NCBI GenBank assembly: GCA_963920575.1
Contig: OY986974.1
Coordinates: forward strand, 23,226,509-23,290,508
Direction of reading: 5' to 3'
DNA from: Narthecium ossifragum
Taxonomy: Eukaryota > Streptophyta > Magnoliopsida > Dioscoreales > Nartheciaceae
Length of the DNA stretch: 64,000 nt
The position numbers and the translations under genes are program-made. The notes beneath the pieces are model-generated. The model did no database searches. It was given only the letters and a program-made list of their open reading frames with translations, and was not told the DNA's origin. Below are positions 1 through 14,500 of the stretch, in pieces (position 1 is the first letter of the stretch; each line of letters begins with the position of its first letter).

Positions 1-1
1 T

Positions 2-1255
2 GACTGGATTCCTGCTTTTGGTTTCTTCAAGTGGGCTGATACTCAGATAGGTTATATTCACTCTCCTGAGTCTTATGATGTGATGGTTGACATTTTAGGT
101 AAGTGTAAAGAGTTTGAGTTAATGTGGGGGTTGGTGGAGGAGATGGTTCAGCTTGGCAGTTTGGTGTCATTACATACAATGGCTAAGATCATGAGGAGAC
201 TTGCAGGAGCTGGTAGATGGGGTGATGCAATAAGAACTTTTCATAATCTAGAGTTGTTTGGAGTGAAGAAAGACACATTAGCCATGAATATATTGTTAGA
301 TACCTTGTGCAAAGAGAGAAGTGTTAAGCATGCTAGTGATGCCTTTTTAGAGTTGAGGAGTCAGATACCTCCGAATGCTAGTAGTTTTAATGCTTTGATT
401 CATGGTTGGTGCAAAGCACGGAAAATAGATGAGGCTCGACGGACAATGGAAGAAATGAGAGAATTTGGTTTATGTCCTTGTGTTATTTCATACACTAGTT
501 TGATTGAAGCTTACTGCATGGAGAAAAATTTCATGATGGTGGACGCCCTACTGCATGAAATGCATGCCCAAGGATGTTTCCCTAATGTGGTTACGTATAC
601 GATTATAATGCATTCCTTGGGGAAGGCGAAGAAGACTCAAGAAGCTCTAAATATTCTTGAGAGGATGAAAATGGATGGTATTCATCCTGATGCTTCATTC
701 TACAATTCTTTAATTTACATGCTCGGTAGAGTGGGAAGGCTGCAAGATGCCCATGGTATGTTTGAGGAGATGCGCAGTAATGGGATCTTGCCAGATGTAA
801 CTACATATAATACCATGATCTCAGTTTATTGTTATCACTCCCAAGAGGAGAATGCTCTGAAGCTACTTCATGAATTGGAAGAAAGTTCTTGCAAGCCTGA
901 CATTAAGACCTACACTCCCTTGCTAAAACTGTGTTACAAAAGAAAATGGGTGAAAATTTTACTGTTTTTATTGGCACACTTGTTTAGAAAAGATATCAGC
1001 CTCGATCTAGGAACCTATACACTTTTGATACAAGGGCTATGTCGGAATGGGAAACTACCACAATCATGCTTGTTCTTTGAGGAGATGGTGATGAAGGGCT
1101 TTATTCCTAAGCAACAGACATATGATCTTTTATTGAAGGCACTTGAAAGGGAGAAGATGGATAGAGCAAAGGCTAAGGTTCATAACATGATGCTCAAAGC
1201 ACAAAGTTTAAAGGGGCCTTGTTGGCAATCTATGATTGAACATCAGACTGCATGA
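2..1255 (+). CDS. P-class pentatricopeptide repeat protein, 5' end outside window
   Basis: The frame is open from base 2 to the TGA at 1253-1255, so the ATG at base 80 is internal and the true start lies upstream. The first residues (DWIPAFGFFKWADTQIGY, then SPESYDVMVDILGK) match the stretch that usually precedes the repeat array in mitochondrial P-class PPR proteins. At least eight 35-residue PPR motifs follow, each starting with a pattern such as TYTIIMHSLGKAKK, FYNSLIYMLGRVGR or TYNTMISVYCYHSQ. There is no E, DYW or SMR domain at the C-terminus, which makes it a P-type protein. Such proteins bind single-stranded organelle RNA and act in stability, splicing or translation. The RNA target cannot be told from this sequence. 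No intron is seen in the part present. Confidence 0.9.
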   Translation, partial: DWIPAFGFFKWADTQIGYIHSPESYDVMVDILGKCKEFELMWGLVEEMVQLGSLVSLHTMAKIMRRLAGAGRWGDAIRTFHNLELFGVKKDTLAMNILLDTLCKERSVKHASDAFLELRSQIPPNASSFNALIHGWCKARKIDEARRTMEEMREFGLCPCVISYTSLIEAYCMEKNFMMVDALLHEMHAQGCFPNVVTYTIIMHSLGKAKKTQEALNILERMKMDGIHPDASFYNSLIYMLGRVGRLQDAHGMFEEMRSNGILPDVTTYNTMISVYCYHSQEENALKLLHELEESSCKPDIKTYTPLLKLCYKRKWVKILLFLLAHLFRKDISLDLGTYTLLIQGLCRNGKLPQSCLFFEEMVMKGFIPKQQTYDLLLKALEREKMDRAKAKVHNMMLKAQSLKGPCWQSMIEHQTA

Positions 1256-2023
1256 GGAGATATTCAAACTATCAGTATTGGCACTTTATGCGTGTAAGCT
1301 TGACCTTTGATGTTACCTTTTGGTGCATCCTCATGCAAGAAGATCTACGTAAACTACATGAAAGTTTTTTCTTATCCTTATTTTTCTCTTTCTTCCTCTT
1401 GACTTCAGAGGATAACTTCTGACCAAGAAAAACGGAGAAAGTGAGTTTGATAAGGCCGTTTTATCTCTGTTATATATTTAGTAGTTAGGAACTAAGTCTT
1501 TAATGCTAGTGTTAAAGAAATTTGATGTTTGCTTAATTCAAATGCATATCGCATTTGTAAATGTTAAAATAGTATTGAGTAGTTTTTTTTTTCAAAAATA
1601 GGATGACTGTCGTTCAGATGTTTCACTTTAATTTTTGTTCAGTCAAGTTTTTGATTGGTACATATGTGAGAGTTCTAATATAGAACTAGAGGATGTTTGA
1701 AAAGCACTTGCAAAACATGCTCAGGATAGGTGTTTAGTTCTTCACTTCTTTGTAGATGGAATTTCCCGCATCTTTATCTGTATACTCAAGCCTTTGTACA
1801 GGTTGGAGAGGATTTTTTTATGCATCTTTCCGATTTTACTGGTCATAGAATTTTTTTCGCACGCATTTAACAGCTAAGGATGTATTATGCATCTTTCAGA
1901 TTTATTGGTCACAGAATTTTTTTTCTGCATTTAACTGCAGTACTAAATTTCATTTTGTATAGGGCATAAGTTAAGTTCCTGGTTTGAACTTTTGCAGCGA
2001 GGTTTTCGGTGTAGATTTCTATC
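1256..2023. other. Spacer: PPR 3' UTR and 5' UTR of the kinase gene
   Basis: AT-rich and without open coding frames. A pyrimidine stretch followed by CAG about 25 bases before the next start codon (near 1997) looks like a splice acceptor, so the kinase gene may have a 5' UTR intron. A short imperfect repeat (tgcatcttt... ttattggtcacagaatttttt) occurs twice between 1810 and 1925. Confidence 0.4.
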
Positions 2024-4119
<2,096 letters not shown>

Positions 4120-5558
4120 GCACTCTTCAGCTGATCCAAATTCCTTCATGCAAGAAACAGCCTTGTAAACTAATTATCTGCCACCATGCTCCAGTCATAA
4201 CTTGGATTGGACTAGAAAGAGTCGATATGATATTGGCATTGGTTCTACCTATGAAACAAAGAACCATTTTTGGCTTTATCGAAGGGCCTATTAGTAAGCC
4301 AGCCCCAACCTGATTGACTTCAATAATGGGAGTGGAAAGAAGTCGCAATATTTCATGCCAAACAGAAGGAACGCCTGGTTTGATTTCATCCTTAATCGCC
4401 TTTAGCGTTCAACTTGATCAACGTTGCCTACCAACAGGGCATGTGGTGTCTCAAATGTGATGTTCAGATGCCTGTTCATTGGCTATATGTGAATTGAAAC
4501 ACAGAAGTTTGACTGACCTTTGTAAAATTCTGTATGAGATCAGAAAGACATGGTCTCCATTGTTGAGGATGATTGGAAAGTGTGTTTCATTTTTTTGAGT
4601 TATTTGCATGGAATGAATGCAAACAGTCTCCAGCAGTTTACAGATGCGTGTATGCAGACACATCCACAAAGAAGACAAGATCTTTGTAACGCTAGTGTGT
4701 CCATCTTCTTGTTTCAATTTTTTTTTGGGGGGCGAATGCCCTACATTTCCAACACTAGTGTGTCTATCTACTTGAAGCATTTGGTTGTATCATAGGAAAT
4801 TCATCAGATAAAGCATAATAAGAACTTATGCATTGTTGGTTTCTAGAAGGCAATTTCATTTATCCAACCAGAAGAGCATCAATTGTTTGTGTGAAATACA
4901 GGTGATAGATTCTACCCAAGATGTTCATACACCAACATTGAGGGGCAACGCAGCTTATGACCGCAATCAAACAAACACCTAAACAGAAGTTGCAACACCA
5001 CCCCTTTCAATGATGATCTGCTCCCAAGTGTACAGATCACGCAGCACAAACTCCGTGCCAGTGAAGAACTATCCAACATCTGATTTCTGTCAAGGCCGGC
5101 CCTTCTTGATACCGATGAACTGTTCTTCATTAATTGGAGGTTAGAGGGGGAGGAAGTCCTGGTCCGATCAATGGGTTTTTCTTTGGGTTTAGTCTGATTC
5201 TCTGTGCATTCAGAGCAAAACTGCAGCCATCAGTCACCTTTAAATTACAGTTGGCAGATAAAAAACTGTGTCGATCTATGAGTGTCTTAGAATATTGATG
5301 TCCCATGAAAACATTGTAATCAGGCATAAAGATGAATAAATTTCTGGTCTAGGGATTCTGGTGCGACACCTCCTAGGGACCCTCTGTCTTGAATTTGTAA
5401 TTTGCTTTTAGCCCTTGGGTTCAACTTATCGAAAACAAAAAAGGTGCAATAATCCACTATCAAGGTGCTAGATGGAGTTCTGCGCTAACATGAAGTAATA
5501 ATTCAAGGCAAACAAGACATCATCACACACAAATTGGCAACTGTGCAAAAACCTAAAC
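4120..5558. other. Convergent spacer holding two 3' UTRs
   Basis: This stretch separates the stop codons of the kinase gene (+) and the helicase gene (-). Reading frames are short and broken. I see the two 3' UTRs and no further gene. Two copies of the string aacactagtgtgtct/aacgctagtgtgtcc near 4690 and 4751 are the only visible repeat. Confidence 0.4.
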
Positions 5559-8500
5559 TTACTGTGAGGAGAACTGTTGGTTTTGTTCGATAAACAGAGG
5601 GCTGCGCTTATGGCTTCCTTTTACTTGCTTCTGCCATCCCAGTCTCTGCAAAAACTCTTCAATCAATCTGAAAATTGGAGTAAACACGTGGTCATCGTGA
5701 GGTTCAATAATAAAAAGAGGACGAAATTCCATGGAAGACCAAGTTGCACTCACAAGCTGCACACGGCCTTCTGCGAAGAAGCCAAGTCGCGGTCTGGAAA
5801 TGACTCTTCTAGTCGGAAGCTCAACCAGACATATAGATCAAGGACCTTCATCCAGTACATGACAAACTAATTAATCGTAATAGCTGAAATACCGACTGTA
5901 TGAAGAACAGCAGCATGAGTATATCTAATAAGAGGGTGCACCATTCTTTATTTAAATCATTGAGAACTATGTACTGCACCTCCACCTTACTATTGAGCAA
6001 GAGAAATTTTTGCACGGTAGAAATGTTGTAATAGGTGTTTCACATTATAGATTTTCTAAGATTTGGCAACTCCTCTTATCGAATCAAAAAGCCCCTTCTA
6101 TACAGTCAAAATAATAAGGTATTTGTTTGTTTCTCAGATCAGTGTAGAAAGTAACACCTTGTGCACTGATTCGAGCTCCTTGAGTGCATTATGTGATTTA
6201 GGCACCTTTATGGTTCCTGGAGTAAAAATTTCTCGAAGTTGAACAAGGCCTTTCTTGGCATAGTTTTCTGCAAACTGCTTCCTCTCCACAAAGGTTTGGG
6301 ATGTCAATTTCCATGCATTATTCATCGTATCAGGCATCTATTGAAACATAAGAAAATATTGTTACTTTAACCTGAATTAAGCCTTGAGCTGAAATGTCGT
6401 CGTTCATGTCAACTGGACTGCAAAGCAGGAATTAAAAAGCCGGTTAAACCATGAAAGAGCGCGGATGCTATAGCTAAACGTTACAGTTCCATACAGGCAC
6501 GTATGACTAAAATCTATTTCTAGGAATGTGGTGTTCACAAAGGGCAAACAATGGATTACCTAATACAAAAGAGGTACTTATCTTGCAAGCTGAGGGGTAA
6601 CTCATCGACAATGGCTGCAACCTTCTGTTACCAATAAAAAAGAATGGTATTCATCAAAACTGATAGCAACATAAAATGAAATTTCTAGAAGTTGCAGAAG
6701 CCACAGAACTAATCAATGAGATAGAAGCATCTTTCATTTCATAATCAAGCAACAAGTTGATTAATAAAGCTTGCCAACCAAGTCTTGTTAGCATAATATT
6801 ACTTTAATGGCTTGGATCGATGCTCTATATCCATGTAAAATAACAATAATGCGGAAAAATAAAACATACCCGTAAGTCATCGTGTATAATACGATGATAC
6901 CTTCAAGTCTTCTTCTCCATCATCGTATTTTTCGAGCACTCTCAAACGGCCTAAGTGAGGCCATGGGTTCTCTGGTCTTCTCTCTCTTTCTCACTCTCCA
7001 TATGCCGAGAACTGATTGGGATTCTCTAACTTTTCATGAGCAGAGAGAGGGACCAGTGACTCTTATTTATAGCTGCAGGTGTGTGACCTATCACAGACTG
7101 ACACAAACTAGAACTCTAATTGAGGTAGGACTCCATCTATTCATCTGAAATAGAATCCTTAATTAATTAGGCTCCTTTAACTGATTAATTAGACCACATT
7201 AGGAGTTAAATCCAACAAGTCTGTCTGATCCTAAGCTCATATAGTAGAGGTTTGCTGCGCTTTTTTCTCCTAAATACTGCCATTGCTCATATAGTAGAGG
7301 TTTGCAATTGCACTTTTTTCTCCCAAATACTGCCTTACTCATCCAGCAATGACTTATAGTCTCCTTGATTTTACTTTAGGTTTATCATGATTTTACAGCA
7401 TTTCATTAAGGACTTTTACACCTCGATCATAGATTTCTTATTCTTCCTGCCAATGCATGCACTGTAACTACTGAGATATTTCCTACTTATTGAGCCCGGT
7501 TCTTTGTTTTTTAAGTACTTGAGCCTTTAGGGCCTCTAAACCCCACTGCCTGGACAAGTGCCACGCACTAGCAGATGAGAGCAGGAGGGTGGGCAAATCT
7601 GCAAATGCCCCATAATAAAGCTCCACTGCTGGGGCTCAAACACAATATCTCCTCACAAGATGCTTGTATCTTCAACACTCTTCTACGCACTAGGGTTCAT
7701 TGTGGCAGATTCAGTGTTCCAAATGTTGAGGTAATTAGCATTCGATGACAATTGGGTGGGTCCATTGCAAACATGAAAGTTGTCCGAATGAGAAGAAATA
7801 GTGTTGCAAATAAGGATACAACAAACCATGCCTATAAGGTTTCTAGAATACACCAATATAGATCAACTTAAGAGAAAAGCAACTTGCCAGGATTTCCGCA
7901 GAGTCCGCAATGAAATAATCTGGTGATAGTTTAGCCTTCTCTAGAAATTGTTCCTGTCCGAAAGAGCAATCGGAACTAAGATATACGGAATCTAGAAATG
8001 CTGAAATTCAAGAATGTATATACAAATAGGCTGCAAGCTAAAGATATTATATGCTGGATTACTAAGCAAACTCTACCAGTCAGGACATACTAGATTAACA
8101 AGGAAACTTAAGAATAGAACGTGTCACTTGATCAATCATTAAATTCTTGAAAAGATTGTACAGTGCACAAAGAAGGAACAAGGCTTGAAGCAAGAGCGCG
8201 GAAGCATCCCTTTATTACACATAAAGGGTTCGGTGCATCTTGAAGTGTTTGTTCAAGAAAACATACACTCTTGTGTGCATACTAAGTTGAATATATATTT
8301 CACTTAAATTTGGCTAAATCATCATTGGACTGTCAAATTCTTAACCAAAAGGAGCAAGGTGAAATCATTATCATCCCTAATTTATCACTACCACTGCTTC
8401 AAGGTGGCATATTAACAGTATATCTCAAGTCCCTAGGATCTATGCATGCCCAGATAAGAGAATTTAGAAATAATCTAGGGACACATTTGCCACATTTCCG

Positions 8501-11500
8501 ATCATACAAATCAAGTCAGAGGATAAGTAGATTAGAAAACAGGTTGCCGACTGAAATTGATAAATAAATTGAAGAAAATTGTCCAACATATACATCTTTA
8601 AAATAGGTGCTACCAAATAAATACAGCTGTAATTAGTGTAGTACGCACTGTAGGAATTTATATTGAAAATTACCTACAGGAAAAATAAACGAGTTTTAAG
8701 AATGGGAATTGAAAAAGTAAACTACAGCTGTAACAATAAGGATTTTCATTCCAAGATCTTATGTTGTAAAGAAACTTAGTCAAGGAGCACAGATCAGTCT
8801 AATACTGAGGTACAATAGTGGTAATAAGGTCATAGTAATCGTGTTCTATTCTCAGCAAAGCTCTCATAGGATAAGGCCTTTGACTTTTTCCACTCTCATG
8901 TCAGACCTATATAACACTTTGTACTGCCTGTATCCAACAAATATTGTACAAGGGAATCATAAGACAATGAAATATCACATACCAGAATTGGGTGAAAATA
9001 TGTGGTTGAATGCAGCCGAGAGTATAAGGACAAAATATCAAATGTAGGAAATAATCCAGCACGCTGCAGGAAATAATACTATAAGGCCCAGGAGTAGCAT
9101 GATGAAAGGCAATAAAAAAACATTGCTGCATGTGTTTTTATGGGAGCAAAAGTAATTACTACTAAAGCTGGATAGCCCATATTCTCATCCCATGTACGTA
9201 TAGTAGGCCAGCTTTTCAGTTAGAACAGAATCAACACTCCACTTCAAGTGACCAGCATGTTAACAGGTCATTTTTTCTTCCAAATATCTGTCAATTAATT
9301 ATAGGCAATAACTTACTAGGCCTTTTTGCAGGGAAAAGTTACTACAGAAGACCTATTCCAAAAAGGTGAAAGGCTTATTTGACAGTTATCAGCCTACTAA
9401 AAGCAGGAAGGTGGTTGCAAAAAAATTCAATTCTGTTCAACAATCCTTAATGATATATGTGCTGCATTGCATCCTATTAAACTTATTGTCTATTTGGGTT
9501 TGACGATTTATACTATCGAAACTGATTATATCACCCGAATTTTCTTTCATTGTGTTTGAAAATGAAGCTTCAGGACTTTCATGCATGTCAATGACACAAG
9601 TAAATGAAGAGAGCATATATATCAGTTAATGGCAGGCTACATATGGTTGCAATGTTGCATGAGGTTATCCAATCCTTTTATCTTTTCTTTTATATCTGAT
9701 TCCTCATTCATGGCAAACTTATAACATAGTTCAGGGGCTTCAGCCAGTGATATCTTGTAAGGGGATTAGATCCTGAGAGGATAGATAATGGTTACTGCTA
9801 AAATTCACAAGAATGCTGTAAATTTATTTCATGAGTATAAAATCATAAAACTCCCAAAGTCAACACTAAGAAAGGAAAATGGTTTACTGTTGCCACTAAG
9901 AAGGGGCCTGCGAATAGTCTGAATCTTTAGGGGTAAGTGATCACCTCCAGTACAGGAGAGGAAGATCCAAGAGCTGAATGAAGTAAAGGCAAATCTTCAG
10001 CATGTATACAAGTAACTTCACCAACAGGGAACTTTGATCCAAATCTCCCAGCCCTCCCTTTAAGAAGACCAGTTAAAAGCATTGTGGCGTGAGGAGTTTG
10101 AAGTTTAGGTTAGCCAAGAACAACCTTCTCAGAACCAAACTCACCATGATGTATATCAATCACTGAACATCAAACTCCTTATTTTGTTTGAACAAGGAAT
10201 TAAATTGCAAACTGACAAGAAACAAAATAACGAGCAAAAATGGACACAACAAAACAACAATAATCATCTGGAGTAAAAGGAAGTCATAGATGTCCTAAAG
10301 AATTCGAACGATATAGGTAAACTTATAAAGAATTGTTCGGTGGGTTCATCTTCCAAACAACGAGACAAAACTTTTGAATTCGACATCAACAATGATTAGT
10401 TTCTGTGATCATGGGTATTTGCAAATAATTCACCTGTTAAAAATTTAGGACAGCTTTAATAATATAGGTATCTCCTAGCTTCGCTACGTAATTTTACACA
10501 GTTGATTCTTTATGTGAATGACTACCAAAAAAAGCAGCTCTTTATCGCATGCTATAGTTACTCCCAGCACTAGAGTTAGGGGCCTTAAATGATCTAATAT
10601 GATATCGGCTATGTATCCTGAGTCTTGGCACGGTAATCCATGATATCTCAGACTTTGACATATAGGCAGATCCCTAACAACAGGGGTCAGTATAAATTAT
10701 GGTGCTAACACCATAAATAGAATAATAATTTGTGCAAAAAAAAGGCTGTTGGAAATTTTTTTCCATACTCCAGATGAAAAAGAAATATACACAATGAAAG
10801 CAATTGCGGATCTAGTCAGCCCAACAGCATATGAATGTATCAGGAAAATATACATTCTAGTAAGTTAATTATTTATCAAAGATATCAGATAATACCTGCA
10901 ATCTGTTTGATTTCTGGAACAGTAAGTTCTCTAGTGTAGAGACCATCAAATTTTCTCAATGTCGAGAAGATGACTCTAGAGATGTTAAGATTGAGACCCA
11001 TACCAATAGCATCACTTGCTACAAGAACATCAAAGTCGCTGCTTTCATCATTGAACATTGTAGCCTGCAGATTAGAAGAGCAAACTCACTGAGCTAATTG
11101 TTCCAACTAAGAATATCTTGCAAAGGATGCAACAAAAACTATTTTCTTAGACTAGATTATCAGTAGAAATTATGGCTTTATCCTATTACAGGGAGGAAAT
11201 TCTTGTGAGAAAAGAGGACTGAGTGCCTGTTTTGTTCGAGTCTCAGGCGGCAATGAGCCATAGACTACAGAACAGAGATGCTTGCCTCCATTTTCAATTT
11301 GTTTCTACAAAACAAAAGGGAGAGTTATCCACGATGCTGAATAAGTACTTGCAAGATGGTAAACACTAAACAGTATGAGAAAAATACACCAGTATAAGAT
11401 ACAAGGTTAGGTTCCAACATATTTAGTTCATCTCCATATATATCCAGTCATTTGCACAGTTTTAGAAACTGAAAGACTCCACCAATGTTATTGCACATCA

Positions 11501-14500
11501 GCTTACAATCCTCCAGTTGCACACATGGAGCTTACATTGATACCACTTTGAAATGTCCTTTTAGTTCACTCCAAATGATGACGATCAAGACTAGGTCAAC
11601 CATTCTATGCATCAATATAAATCAAATTAGATAAATAAGTACCAGAAACCACATGTACATCATGCACGAGTGAGGAGGGTAGAAGAACAGCTACGGCAAA
11701 TAGATTCATTTCTTTGATGGTCATCAAGATATGTTTTTCTTGTTTAAAAAGTCTTCAGATTGACTAATGCGTCTAGATTCTCAAGAAACCCAATACCACT
11801 AGGGCATTTAGGACCAAATGACCAAGCAATACTTGGCAAGTTACAAAGTGTATGAGTCCTAAATTCGATTCAAAAACAAACTGACCATATGAACACGAAC
11901 ATGAGAATTAATACTTACCTTTAACTTGTATATCTCATGTCGTGAGAATGTTACGATGCAGTCCCCTGTCTGAACTTTAGAGAAGGATTTGAGTGGAACT
12001 TTGAGGGGAACCAACGGGGAGAGTCTCTCATAATAATGAACCTAAGTGCAGGAAAAGAAAACATGTGCCACGTTGGATCCTCGCGCTTGCAATCAGAAAA
12101 ACATACAAAGAATGTATATAGCAGCTATAAGAACAAGAATGAGATTGAAGCAAGCTATAGGCTAGTAGTAAAAGCATATAATTTGCACTGTATGCTTCAG
12201 ACATAAATGACTAGAATAAAGAGTTCACAACGACTACGTTGAAGTGGAGGGCTTGGTCTTTTGGTGTCAAGCTTGCTCTTAGTAACCTAGAAAAAATTGT
12301 ACATGGTCGATTTGTTATCACCTAAGTATAAGCCCCCCATTATTCTTGCACAATGTTCATAACAACTAAAGGAATATGCCTGACAATTATTTCATTGTTA
12401 ATGAAATATGAAAGTTGAAACATTATAATGGTTCTATGGTTTTTGTTTGTTTTTTAGATTACTAACTTAAATTTCAAAAGTTTGCGTGTGAACTCTCCTA
12501 ATGAATCCTGCAAGAGCCTATTTTGTAGCAAGCTGTTCTGAGATCTCTATCATAGATCCATATATCAACTAGTTGGACAAATACAGCTAGGAAAAACAAG
12601 GGTTTCTTAAACTAAACAATCAGGCGCATAAAGAAAAAATCTCACAAGCCTTGTTGCCCACCCTCAAATACATCATGAGTATCATCACCAACAGATTATA
12701 GGTCACTCATCATCCTTCTATACAGGAAACACTAAAGAACCTCGCATTCCAAGTTTCTCTCATGTTAAAAGCAAGTCCAGCCGCTGAGATATCAGCAATT
12801 TAATTTATGAGCTCCCAGAAGCATGCCAAGTGTTGTTTCCAATAATATATTGTGTGCATGCTTGATTTTCAGCATAAATGCTGTAGTTATGTACTAATAG
12901 CAAAACTTGGGTGAGAACAGAAGCAGAATTCAAGGAGGTTTAAAGACCTAGCCCAAACTAAAGAAAGAACAAGTATAAAAATCGGTTAGTGAGCAGAGAA
13001 GGTCCTAAAAGACATAAATGAACAACTCACAAAAGCCAAAATAAAATTAGAATATGCATCCACTGATGACAAGCATTCCTATAGAGCTTCCAAGGAGGTT
13101 ATCAAAGGATCAGGGAATATGCATAATGCATATACTGATGAAAAGGCATCCTCCATAAAGTTCCCAAGGAAGCTGTCAAAGGAACAGTCCTGAAAAAGAA
13201 GCTTAGATATGGAACTAAATCAGCATCTATCTACAAGAATCAACAAAGACACTAATCATCTCTGCAAGCAACCTACATCTATTGGATGCAGTAGACATGC
13301 AAGGTCGAGTTTTTGTTGATAACTGCTCTAAGTGTAATTTATGAATAAACGTTATAATTGTCATTCTGGTATCAAAGGCCTCATTTGATGGTTTGAGATT
13401 TTAATCTATGAGCATTACCATGAGGGTAAAACCCAGCATGATACTATGTCTGTATCGTGGCATAGGCAAAGCAGTGTGCATACCTTTCAGCACATGCATA
13501 TTAGAGATCATCCCAGCCAGTACAGGCATAGTATCCGCCAGTATAGGATGGAAGGAGGAAAAGAGCTAACTTCTTAATATCGACATGGATTATTAAGATT
13601 ATTTTATTCTATATCCTCCAATGTATCCTTATTTCATATGCAAAATAGTTATTTAGCATTCCTTTATGCAACAAGCAAACTGATAAGAGAAAACATGTCC
13701 CAGGGCATAACATAAGCCCGAATTGGCATGTTGGGACATCCTAATACCATGCCATGGACAAGGACACCGTGCCGAATGTCAGCACGGTAATCCTTGGCGG
13801 GCAGGGGAGCTATATCTGGGACTTCTTAAAGACCACCTGGAAATGAGAGAGAATATGCCTAGAATTACTGGTCAACAACAGTGCACCAATCAGCAAGTTT
13901 TAACACTATCTTTCACCTCACGATCAAACTTGCATCAGATAAACCACAGTGACATGACCATGATCATGGTTCAGAAGAAGAAAATATAAAGCATGACAAA
14001 TTTAAAGAGGATATTTTCTTTGGAACATAATAATGAAGAATTTGACTGATATTAGACGTGTTTAGATATACTTAAGAAGAAAACCTCGATCAGGTCGCCT
14101 GTTACTTCAAGTATTCTCTGAATAAGAGGAACAGCTGCTGGGTCTCCACAAACATGAAGTTCATCTGCAGCAATTCCTAGCAGTGCACGTGTAAAAGAAA
14201 ACCCCCTTGACCTACATCCTACCATCTGACAAAAGTAAATAAAATGAGAAAATACAATCGTTGTGTAAGAGACATAAAACTATCATTCAGAAATGCAGAA
14301 GGATGAAGAAAAGAGCACTACCATGTGAAAGACAGATTCCAGGAAGCATAATGTATGAATTTCTACAGGGAAAATGGCAGATAAGTTCCATATCCAAAGA
14401 GCCAATGCTAATAGTCAGTATTAGCAGAAGCTGCTACTACTTTAGCCTCAGAGGTCAATCAGAAGCTGTTATCACTATATCGACAGATAAGAGTACTAAT

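Noticed and set aside
6882..7148. 88-codon + frame inside a SUV3 intron
   Set aside because: No recognisable protein; lies antisense in an intron near repeated sequence.
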